Of a stretch of 64,000 bases of DNA, positions 56,650-64,000 are shown in pieces. The notes below the pieces were generated by a model, which did no database searches, was not told the DNA's origin, and worked only from the letters and a program-made list of their open reading frames with translations. How positions within the stretch are numbered: position 1 is the stretch's first letter; each line of letters begins with the position of its first letter. Source of the DNA: Prochlorococcus sp. AG-686-J21 (GTDB lineage: Bacteria > Cyanobacteriota > Cyanobacteriia > PCC-6307 > Cyanobiaceae); contig QCVS01000004.1 of NCBI GenBank assembly GCA_003210285.1, positions 1 to 64,000 on the forward strand, written 5' to 3'. The position numbers and the translations under genes are program-made.

Positions 56650-59058
56650 GTGCCTCAAACTAACAACTTCCTTTTTAAATCCTTAAATAATGCACAATTA
56701 AAAGCAGTAAATCATATCAATGGGCCACTGTTAGTTGTAGCAGGTGCAGGCAGCGGGAAAACCAAGGCTCTTACTCATAGAATTGCTAATCTAATTGAAA
56801 ATAACTCTGTAGATCCTTATAACATTCTCGCAGTAACTTTTACAAATAAAGCTGCTAAAGAAATGAAAGCAAGACTTCAAGTACTTCTTGCACAAGAAGT
56901 AGCTTTAAATCAATTTGGGCAGCCTTGGTCCACCCTCAGAGAATTTGATCAGAATCAATTAAGAACAAATATTGATCAAGAAAGACTGAGGGACCTATGG
57001 ATAGGAACTTTTCATGCATTATTTTCAAGACTTTTAAGATACGATATTGAAAAATATCAAGATCCTGAAGGCCTAACCTGGACACGGCAATTTTCTATTT
57101 ATGACGAGACAGATTCTCAGACCCTAGTAAAAGAAATTGTTAGTCAAGATATGAGTCTTGATCCAAAAAGATTTGATCCAAAGAAAATTAAGAGAGCTAT
57201 TAGTAACGCAAAAAATCAATGTTTTACAGCTAATGAGCTTGAAGAAAAAGCTGATAATCATTTTGATAAAATAATTGCAGATGCTTACAGAAGATACAGA
57301 ATATCTCTCTCTAAAAATAATGCTTTAGACTTTGATGATCTTCTACTACTTCCTGTATTTTTATTAAGGCAAAATGATTTAGTTAGAGATTACTGGCATA
57401 AAAGATTCCAGCATGTATTAGTTGATGAATATCAAGATACAAATAGGACACAATATGAATTAATCAAATTAATTACGGCTGGGAATACTGAACCAAACAA
57501 ATTCTGCGAATGGAATGATAGATCAATTTTTGTTGTTGGAGATGCGGATCAAAGTATTTATAGTTTTAGGGCAGCAGATTTCAGAATATTAATTGGATTT
57601 CAAGAAGACTTTAAAAATTCATCTAATAATGGTCAGAAAGCCTCTCTGGTTAAGTTAGAAGAAAACTATAGATCTTCATCGAATATTCTTACCGCTGCAA
57701 ACTCTTTGATTGAAAATAATACTGAAAGAATTGATAAAATTTTAAGGCCTACAAGGGAGGAAGGAGAACTTTTAAAGTTACTTAGCTGCGATGATGAGAT
57801 ATCTGAAGCTGAGGCAATAACAACAAAATTAAGATCTCTAAATAATTACAATAATCAACCAATCTGGAAAAATTTTGCAATCCTCTATAGGACTAGGGCT
57901 CAATCTAGAGTATTAGAAGAATCTCTAGTAAGATGGAGAATTCCATATACAATCTTTGGCGGATTACGGTTTTATGACAGAAGAGAAGTTAAAGATGCAG
58001 TTGCTTATTTAAAAGTCTTAGTAAATTCTTCAGATAATGTAAGCCTTTTAAGAATCATTAATGTCCCGAGAAGAGGAATAGGAAAAACAACGATTCAGAA
58101 ACTTAATGAACTATCTAATAAGTTGAACATTCCTTTATGGGAGGTCATAAATGACAAACAAAGCTTAGAGGAGACTATAGGTAGATCATCAAAAGGCATT
58201 AATAAATTCACAGAGCTTATGAATGACCTTCTTTGCTATGTAGAGAATTCAGGGCCTGCTCAAATTCTTCAATTAATTTTAGAAAAAAGTGGTTACTTAA
58301 GTGATTTATTAACAAGTGGTTCAGAGGAATCTGAAGATAGAAGAAATAATCTTCAGGAATTAATAAATGCTGCTACTCAATTTGAAGAAGAGACCGAGAA
58401 CCCAGATGTAGAGGGATTCTTGTCAACAGCAGCTTTAACTACAGACAATGATACAAAAAAAAATCATCCTAACTCTGTCACTTTAATGACTCTCCATAAC
58501 AGTAAAGGATTAGAATTTCAAAATGTATTTATAACTGGACTAGAACAAGGTTTGTTCCCAAGCCATAGGTCCATTGATACTCCTTCTCTTCTAGAAGAAG
58601 AAAGAAGATTATGCTATGTAGGTATAACAAGAGCTAAAGAGAGAGTTTTCTTATCACATGCAAGAGAAAGAAGATTGTGGGGAGGCATGCGAGAAGCAAC
58701 AATTCCTTCAATATTTCTCTCGGAAATACCAGAGGAATTAATTGACGGGGAATTACCTCAATCTGGTGGTGCTTCTATTAGAAGGGAACGTCATCTTGAT
58801 CGTTTAACAAGAGTGGATCGGAACGATTCAAATGAATTTATTAATAAACCTATTAATGCAGTTAGAAAACTATATTCAGGACCCAGTAAAGGTAAAAGTT
58901 GGTTAATTGGAGATAAAGTACTTCACTCCAAATTTGGCAAGGGTGAAATTATACATATTTTTGGAAGTGGCGAAAAAATATCATTAGCAGTAAAGTTTGG
59001 TGATAAAGGGAGCAAAATTCTAGACCCAAGATTAGCTCCAATAAGAGCAATAAACTGA
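56650..59058 (+). CDS. pcrA: UvrD/PcrA/Rep-type DNA helicase
   Basis: 802 aa, GTG start. SF1A helicase used in repair and replication restart. Motifs: Q-motif and Walker A VVAGAGSGKTKALTHR, TFTNKAAKEMKARL (Ia), VDEYQDTN (II), GDADQSIYSFRAAD (III), LEENYRSS (IV), VTLMTLHNSKGLEF (V) and YVGITRAKERV (VI). C-terminal region ends with a short SH3-like HSKFGKGEI domain. Next gene 7 bp downstream. Confidence 0.95.
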   Translation: MPQTNNFLFKSLNNAQLKAVNHINGPLLVVAGAGSGKTKALTHRIANLIENNSVDPYNILAVTFTNKAAKEMKARLQVLLAQEVALNQFGQPWSTLREFDQNQLRTNIDQERLRDLWIGTFHALFSRLLRYDIEKYQDPEGLTWTRQFSIYDETDSQTLVKEIVSQDMSLDPKRFDPKKIKRAISNAKNQCFTANELEEKADNHFDKIIADAYRRYRISLSKNNALDFDDLLLLPVFLLRQNDLVRDYWHKRFQHVLVDEYQDTNRTQYELIKLITAGNTEPNKFCEWNDRSIFVVGDADQSIYSFRAADFRILIGFQEDFKNSSNNGQKASLVKLEENYRSSSNILTAANSLIENNTERIDKILRPTREEGELLKLLSCDDEISEAEAITTKLRSLNNYNNQPIWKNFAILYRTRAQSRVLEESLVRWRIPYTIFGGLRFYDRREVKDAVAYLKVLVNSSDNVSLLRIINVPRRGIGKTTIQKLNELSNKLNIPLWEVINDKQSLEETIGRSSKGINKFTELMNDLLCYVENSGPAQILQLILEKSGYLSDLLTSGSEESEDRRNNLQELINAATQFEEETENPDVEGFLSTAALTTDNDTKKNHPNSVTLMTLHNSKGLEFQNVFITGLEQGLFPSHRSIDTPSLLEEERRLCYVGITRAKERVFLSHARERRLWGGMREATIPSIFLSEIPEELIDGELPQSGGASIRRERHLDRLTRVDRNDSNEFINKPINAVRKLYSGPSKGKSWLIGDKVLHSKFGKGEIIHIFGSGEKISLAVKFGDKGSKILDPRLAPIRAIN

Positions 59059-59065
59059 AATTTGC

Positions 59066-60313
59066 ATGAATGATATTTCTGCTTATATAAATTCAGCAAT
59101 ATTAAAAATTCCTTTTAATTTATTTAATATAATTTCTGAGTATATTGAATTGAATAATAGAGTTAAAGTGGCAATTGTGGGTGGCTATATAAGAGATTTA
59201 TTAATCACTAAGATTCATAAAAAGACTTTTTTCAACCCACTTGATATTGATATAGTTACGGAAGGATCTTCAGTTGATTTAGCAAAATTCATAAAAAAAA
59301 ATATCTCAAATGTCGAACTTTGTTTGATAAAAGAATTTGAGATATACGATACTGTAGAACTAAATATTAATGATTTTAAAATTGATATAGCTACTGCAAG
59401 AAAAGAAAATTATGAAGCTCCTGGATTAAATCCAATAGTAAAACATGCGAATATTGAAGAGGATTTAAAAAGGAGAGATTTTAGTATAAATGCAATAGCT
59501 TTTGAATTCTCAAAGCAACAAATTTATGATTTCTTTGATGGCATAAAACATATACAAAAAAAAGAATTACATTTGCTGCATGAAAATAGTATTCAAGATG
59601 ACCCTAGTAGATTAATAAGATGCGCAAGATATGCATCAAGATTAGGTTTTAAAATTTCAACTAAATCACTCCAACAATCTAAAAGGATTGTCCAAAGATG
59701 GCCATGGGATATTATAAATGATGATATTAAATCTAGATTTCCGCCTGGAATAAGTATAAGAATTAGGATGGAATTGTCAGAAATATACAAACACGATAAT
59801 CTGGCAAAAATAGTTTCTTTATTAAATGATTGGGAAATTATTTCTATTCTAAATAAAAATATTAGTGTTGATAATAAATTTTTAAGGGGTTTAAAGTGGA
59901 TAAAAAAACTAAAGGGTAATTATATTCTCTACCTATTAAAGAATGCAGAAAATTTAGAACTTACTTGTCAAAGATTTTTTATTAATAGCAAGGAAAAGAA
60001 AATCCTCAAAGAGTACTTAAATATGACAAATCAATTAGAAAATGAAAAAGAAAAATTTCTCAATTTGACCCCTTCAAATTGGACTGAATTTATTGAAACA
60101 AAAAATTTAGATGAAGAGACTGTGAAATTATTAATTTGCAATGGGGGCACATTTTGGAAATCATTTTTTAAATGGCTATTTATTTATAAATTTATTAAGT
60201 CAAAGAAAAGTGGAGAATTTTTAAAAAGTGAAGGATGGCAACCGGGAAAAAAAATGGGGGATGAAATTAAAAGGTTGAGATATATAGAGATTGATAAGAT
60301 CAAGAAGAAATAA
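59066..60313 (+). CDS. cca: tRNA nucleotidyltransferase (CCA-adding type)
   Basis: 415 aa. Head domain: VAIVGGYIRDLLI with the G[GS] site and two Asp in LDIDIV. Neck RRDFSINAIAFEF and template-like DPSRLIRCARYASRLGF (EDxxR variant). Class II CCA enzyme adding or repairing CCA, needed since the tRNA genes here lack encoded CCA. 3 bp from the convergent selD fusion. Confidence 0.9.
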   Translation: MNDISAYINSAILKIPFNLFNIISEYIELNNRVKVAIVGGYIRDLLITKIHKKTFFNPLDIDIVTEGSSVDLAKFIKKNISNVELCLIKEFEIYDTVELNINDFKIDIATARKENYEAPGLNPIVKHANIEEDLKRRDFSINAIAFEFSKQQIYDFFDGIKHIQKKELHLLHENSIQDDPSRLIRCARYASRLGFKISTKSLQQSKRIVQRWPWDIINDDIKSRFPPGISIRIRMELSEIYKHDNLAKIVSLLNDWEIISILNKNISVDNKFLRGLKWIKKLKGNYILYLLKNAENLELTCQRFFINSKEKKILKEYLNMTNQLENEKEKFLNLTPSNWTEFIETKNLDEETVKLLICNGGTFWKSFFKWLFIYKFIKSKKSGEFLKSEGWQPGKKMGDEIKRLRYIEIDKIKKK

Positions 60314-60316
60314 CTA

Positions 60317-62491
60317 TCAATTTATTACTTCTCCGACCTTATACCATTCATTCTTTAAAAAATTTTCATACTTAGGATCACAACTTATCAAAAGCGGCCC
60401 ACAAGTTTGTGGATCTAATAATAATGAGATTCTTTCTTTAAAACTTTCACTATTAACTTTATTTTTTTTTGAAAATGAGATAATTCTATTATTACGTTTT
60501 TCTGAAATAATTTTATCAAATATTTCTTTATTTGATTCGAACAGAGAACTTTTGATCCCTTTATGTATTAAATCATATACTCCTGGATAAGCTTTAAATG
60601 CCAATAAATCTAATAGGACCCTAATAGGTTCAAGATTATTATCTTGCCTTGATAAATTAGATGAATCAATCATCTCTTTAAGGTGTCCTATAAATCCATA
60701 GCCAGTTACATCAGTAGCTGCATTTATAAATGTTTCTCCAAACTTATCTTGAAGCAAATAAATTTTTTCAATCAATGGTTGCTGACTGGTAACTAAATTT
60801 CTCATGATCTCCTCTGAACTATCTTTCAAATTAATATTTTGCATTTGAGCAGCAAAAAAAACCCCAACTCCTAGAGGTCTTGACATTAGGATAATATCTC
60901 CTTTTTGCATACCGGATTTGAACCATGGTTTTTCTCCATTTTTCAAAACTCCCTGAACAGTTAAAGAAATATCTATTCCTAAAGAATAAGGTTTATCAAC
61001 TAAACTTCTTGATTCAAAAGTATGCCCTCCAATCAACTCACCCCCTAGTTCTTCAACTGTTGTTTTTATCCCTTTTAAACAATGAGAAAAAAGGTAGCTT
61101 TGAAAATCTTTTCCTACTTTTGGAAGAGAGATTAAGGCCTGTACAGATGAAAGTTTTACTCCGCAAGCCCATAAATCTGAGCAAGCATGCAACACAGTAA
61201 TTTTTGCATTTAGCCAAGGATCACTTATCAATGCAGGAAATCCATCAACACTTTGAAGAATAATATCTTGGTTATTTTTATAAATTTCAACAGAATCCTC
61301 AGGAGAAGTTGCAAAATTTTCAAGTTGAGCACTTCTTAAGGATTCATTTAAGATACTTTGAGGAATTTTAGCTGCACATCCTCTACAGTCTTCCATAGCA
61401 TCTTCTTTGACTTTTTGATTCATATTCGAATCTAAAACACGAAATTTCTTGATGAAACTTTCATCAATTTTAGTTTTAAGGTACCAAATAAGAAAAGAAG
61501 GCCCAATAACAAAATCTCCATAAAAAGCAAAAGCTTTCGGAAGCTTTCTGGGATAAGAATTTACTATTTGCAATCCAAATTTTTGAGGTGACCATTTTTT
61601 TAATGATCCACCTTTTATTTCCTTCTGAATATTAGTTGCCAATATATTTAAAACTTTTACTGCCAATATTCCAGATGAAGGTCTCTTAGAGGTTTCTATG
61701 ACAGCGCAATCACCAGTTGCAAAAGTTCCTAAAAAATTTTTCAACCTTAATTCCTGAGTTGTAAAAAATCTTCCTTTTAAATCCAATTCTGAATTATATT
61801 TTTGTACCCAATGTGGTGATGAATTTCCTGTACATAAGAGAATCTTTCCATAATCAACAGGAAGTTTTCCAACTACTTCTATATTCGATCTGTAAAAAGT
61901 TTTTAAGACTTTATCATCTACCTTATTTGATTTGCAGAGAATCTTTAAAGATCTTTTTTCCCATCTTTTTCTCAGGGCAAACGCAACTTCAATTGCTGCT
62001 AGTCCACTTCCAACAATAACAAAAGATTTTTCAGTTTCATAATCATACTTATCTTCATTTTTAATGAACTCATAAGCTTTAAAAAAAGGCTTAATAGGGA
62101 AAGCAATTCTTTTGTTGACTAAATCTTTAAATTCTTCTGAAATTTTGGTTTGACTTCCGTAGTTAAGTACTAATTTTGAGTAATCAATTGATGGTCTATT
62201 TTTTAAGGAAATTTTTTTTAAGTGAAAATCAATATTTGTTACTTCATTTTTTATGAAAGATATTCTTGCCTTTTTGGCTAAAGATCTTATGTCGATTAAA
62301 CTATCTTCTAAAGAAATTGATTTAGAAATCACAGAAGGGAACATCGCCGAATAAACTAAATCCGTATCTCTGGATATAATTGAGATAGGGATTTCTGGCA
62401 TTAGTTTCGGATACATCAACCATTTTCTCATCAAAAGAACATTTGTATGTCCGCCTCCAATTAGTACCAGATGATTAATAGTCATTTGCAT
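60317..62491 (-). CDS. selD: fused NADH dehydrogenase-like / selenide, water dikinase (SelD)
   Basis: 724 aa. N-terminal half (about 1-370): FAD/NAD(P)-binding oxidoreductase with GGGHTNVLLMRKW and VIVGSGLAAIEVAFALRKRW and a late TGDCAV. C-terminal half (about 380-724): SelD with catalytic Cys and Lys in MEDCRGCAAKIPQSIL, SPEDSVEIYK, GGHTFESRSL and DVTGYGFIGHLKEM. Such fusions are known in cyanobacteria and some eukaryotes. SelD makes selenophosphate from selenide and ATP; the oxidoreductase may supply reducing power. No selenoprotein gene is seen nearby. Confidence 0.9.
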   Translation of the reverse strand: MQMTINHLVLIGGGHTNVLLMRKWLMYPKLMPEIPISIISRDTDLVYSAMFPSVISKSISLEDSLIDIRSLAKKARISFIKNEVTNIDFHLKKISLKNRPSIDYSKLVLNYGSQTKISEEFKDLVNKRIAFPIKPFFKAYEFIKNEDKYDYETEKSFVIVGSGLAAIEVAFALRKRWEKRSLKILCKSNKVDDKVLKTFYRSNIEVVGKLPVDYGKILLCTGNSSPHWVQKYNSELDLKGRFFTTQELRLKNFLGTFATGDCAVIETSKRPSSGILAVKVLNILATNIQKEIKGGSLKKWSPQKFGLQIVNSYPRKLPKAFAFYGDFVIGPSFLIWYLKTKIDESFIKKFRVLDSNMNQKVKEDAMEDCRGCAAKIPQSILNESLRSAQLENFATSPEDSVEIYKNNQDIILQSVDGFPALISDPWLNAKITVLHACSDLWACGVKLSSVQALISLPKVGKDFQSYLFSHCLKGIKTTVEELGGELIGGHTFESRSLVDKPYSLGIDISLTVQGVLKNGEKPWFKSGMQKGDIILMSRPLGVGVFFAAQMQNINLKDSSEEIMRNLVTSQQPLIEKIYLLQDKFGETFINAATDVTGYGFIGHLKEMIDSSNLSRQDNNLEPIRVLLDLLAFKAYPGVYDLIHKGIKSSLFESNKEIFDKIISEKRNNRIISFSKKNKVNSESFKERISLLLDPQTCGPLLISCDPKYENFLKNEWYKVGEVIN

Positions 62492-62495
62492 TTCA

Positions 62496-63395
62496 ATGAA
62501 TAAAGAGCATTTATTACCAATTAAAGAATCAAGATTAGGAGTGATTGGTGGGAGTGGATTCTATTCAATTGACAAAATAGAATGTCATGAAGAAATAGAG
62601 ATCGATACACCTTATGGTAAACCTTCTGATTCAATTAGGCTCTTTAAAATTGGCAACTTAGAAATTGCTTTTATAGCAAGGCACGGTCGAACACATAGGT
62701 TTAATCCTACAGAAGTACCTTACAAAGCAAACATTTGGGCTCTTCGATCAATTGGTGTGAGATGGATAATAGCGCCATCAGCAGTTGGCTCCCTTCAAGA
62801 ACAAATCCGGCCTCTTGATATTGTTATTCCAGATCAATTTATCGATCGAACACATAAAAGACCTGCAACATTTTTTAATGAAGGAGCAGTAGCTCACGTA
62901 ACAATGGGGGATCCTTTCTGTCGGAATTTATCAGGAATTTTAAGTAATGTTGGAGAAAAAAATATCCCGGGGGGAAGACAATTACATAGAGGAGGAATAT
63001 ATCTTGCTATGGAGGGGCCCGCTTTTTCCACGAGAGCAGAATCTAATTTATACAGAAGTTGGGGTTGTTCAATAATAGGTATGACTAATCACACTGAAGC
63101 AAGATTAGCTAAAGAAGCTGAAATAGCTTATTCTTCATTATCTATGGTTACTGATTATGATTGCTGGCATCAAACTCATCAGGAAGTATCAGTAGAGATG
63201 GTTTTGAAAAATCTCAGAGCTAATACTAAAGTCGCTAATAAAATTGTCTGTGAAATAGCGAAAGTTATAGACAAAGAGAGACCTGAAAGCAACTCTCACT
63301 TTTCTTTAAAGGATGGTTTAATAACCCAAAAAGAAAATATCCCTAATTTTACAAAAGAAAAACTAAAGATATTTACGGATTCTTATTGGAGCTAA
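62496..63395 (+). CDS. mtnP: 5'-methylthioadenosine phosphorylase
   Basis: 299 aa. Cleaves methylthioadenosine, a by-product of polyamine synthesis, to adenine and methylthioribose-1-P. Motifs: GVIGGSGFYSI, ARHGRTHRFNPTEVPYKANIWAL, GSLQEQIRPLDIVIPDQFID, MEGPAFSTRAESNLYR and GMTNHTEARLAKEAEI. Divergent from selD by 4 bp. Confidence 0.94.
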   Translation: MNKEHLLPIKESRLGVIGGSGFYSIDKIECHEEIEIDTPYGKPSDSIRLFKIGNLEIAFIARHGRTHRFNPTEVPYKANIWALRSIGVRWIIAPSAVGSLQEQIRPLDIVIPDQFIDRTHKRPATFFNEGAVAHVTMGDPFCRNLSGILSNVGEKNIPGGRQLHRGGIYLAMEGPAFSTRAESNLYRSWGCSIIGMTNHTEARLAKEAEIAYSSLSMVTDYDCWHQTHQEVSVEMVLKNLRANTKVANKIVCEIAKVIDKERPESNSHFSLKDGLITQKENIPNFTKEKLKIFTDSYWS

Positions 63396-63428
63396 GTGAT
63401 ACTGAACAGCTAAAGAGTATTAACAGAT

Positions 63429-63623
63429 TTAGCCTGCACCTACTCCTTGGTATGAACCGTAGAAAAATATACCTAATACAAAAATAACTGCTATTCCACC
63501 AGCTGTAGCGACTAGCCAAAGAGGTAGAGTTCCCTCTGTCCACCTTCTTTCCCAAGCAACGGCCGGTCTGCCATCAGGTAATCTATCGGGAATTCGGCCA
63601 TCAGGCCCTTTTAATTTACTCAT
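63429..63623 (-). CDS. psbJ: photosystem II subunit J
   Basis: 64 aa. Last gene of psbE-F-L-J. N-terminal polar extension ([20 protein letters not shown]) then the helix [22 protein letters not shown] and GSYQGVGAG. Longer N-terminus than in plants is normal for marine picocyanobacteria. Confidence 0.96.
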   Translation of the reverse strand: MSKLKGPDGRIPDRLPDGRPAVAWERRWTEGTLPLWLVATAGGIAVIFVLGIFFYGSYQGVGAG

Positions 63624-63632
63624 AATTTTTAT

Positions 63633-63752
63633 TTAATTGAAAAAGTAACTGGAAAATAAAATTCCCAAAACAAACACTGCCAATAAGCCTAAATATAGAC
63701 TTGTGCGATTAAGTTCAACAGGAACTTTATTCGGATTTTCGTTTACTTGCAT
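63633..63752 (-). CDS. psbL: photosystem II subunit L
   Basis: 39 aa. [20 protein letters not shown] then one helix ending FSSYFFN. Located 9 bp before psbJ and 11 bp after psbF. Standard length. Confidence 0.96.
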   Translation of the reverse strand: MQVNENPNKVPVELNRTSLYLGLLAVFVLGILFSSYFFN

Positions 63753-63763
63753 AATTAATTATT

Positions 63764-63907
63764 TTAACGGAGGAATTGCATAGCTGCTATGGCACCTAAG
63801 AAAAATACTGAAGGAATTGCAAGAGCGTGAACTGCTAACCAACGTATAGTAAAAATAGGATAAACGCGGACTTCGACAGCCTGCATTGGGGCTTGAGAAT
63901 TTGACAT
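63764..63907 (-). CDS. psbF: cytochrome b559 beta subunit
   Basis: 47 aa. Haem-ligand His in [20 protein letters not shown] and end AMQFLR. Binds haem with PsbE. 2 bp after psbE stop. Confidence 0.97.
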   Translation of the reverse strand: MSNSQAPMQAVEVRVYPIFTIRWLAVHALAIPSVFFLGAIAAMQFLR

Positions 63908-63909
63908 AG

Positions 63910-64000
63910 TTATTTTGTTCTTAAATCTAATTGAGATTTAGCGTCATATCTTTGAGTTACAACAGGTGCTTTTGATTCAGAAGCCTGGAAATAACTATCC
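63910..64000 (-). CDS. psbE: cytochrome b559 alpha subunit, C-terminal part
   Basis: Only the last 30 codons are inside the window: [20 protein letters not shown] then KSQLDLRTK. The gene runs off the right edge. First gene of the psbEFLJ operon on minus. Confidence 0.95.
   Translation of the reverse strand, partial: DSYFQASESKAPVVTQRYDAKSQLDLRTK

Noticed and set aside
60925-61200. 91-codon plus-strand frame
   Set aside because: Antisense shadow of the SelD half of the fusion gene.

Overview
The window looks like a chromosome segment of a high-light-adapted Prochlorococcus, closest in gene content to the HLI/MED4 type. The protein-coding DNA is very AT-rich, genes are short and tightly packed, and many small single-helix proteins occur. 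Genes that define the lineage are photosystem I and II genes (psaE, psbB, psbT, psbM, psbE-F-L-J), cytochrome b6f genes (petB, petD), a lone reduced beta-phycoerythrin (cpeB) with its CpeS lyase, a plastid-type terminal oxidase (PTOX), and one rRNA operon with tRNA-Ile and tRNA-Ala in the spacer. The organism assignment rests on recognised proteins and gene order, not on a database search.

Region 1-31 kb is a loosely organised accessory-like stretch of small genes on both strands. Recognisable genes are a MarR-type regulator, a DUF985 cupin, thiamin salvage genes (tenA-thiD), a photolyase/cryptochrome, proline iminopeptidase, a family 2 glycosyltransferase, a CPBP protease, arfB, peroxiredoxin Q, tatA, a Nif11-like protein, a CrtISO-like oxidoreductase, PTOX, a GNAT acetyltransferase, a rhomboid protease, an aldehyde dehydrogenase and a LysM protein. 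It closes with psaE-mutM. Between pip and the glycosyltransferase (9.5-10.0 kb) is a hairpin-rich non-coding stretch that may be an RNA gene.

Region 31-36.3 kb holds the rRNA operon on the minus strand (16S, tRNA-Ile, tRNA-Ala, 23S, 5S), with a 20-bp processing stalk flanking 23S and a terminator shared with the convergent mutM. Region 36.8-52.7 kb is conserved core: GH100 invertase, petB-petD, ctpA, an HD phosphohydrolase, minC-minD-minE, tRNA-Thr, tsaC-prmC-psbM, a ferredoxin, psbB-psbT, nrdR, rps1, metK and an FGGY sugar kinase.

The most unusual structure is at 52.8-53.6 kb. tRNA-Phe is followed by about 650 bp carrying a small SHOCT-like membrane protein gene, 16-bp direct repeats just inside both ends, and then a second copy of the last bases of tRNA-Phe with its own terminator. 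This is the layout expected of a small integrated element, or the remnant of one, at the tRNA 3' end. After it come a secreted small protein, a VTT/DedA-like protein, the cpeS/cpeB convergent pair, pcrA/uvrD, cca, a fused NAD(P)H dehydrogenase-SelD gene, mtnP and the psbEFLJ operon, whose first gene psbE runs off the window.
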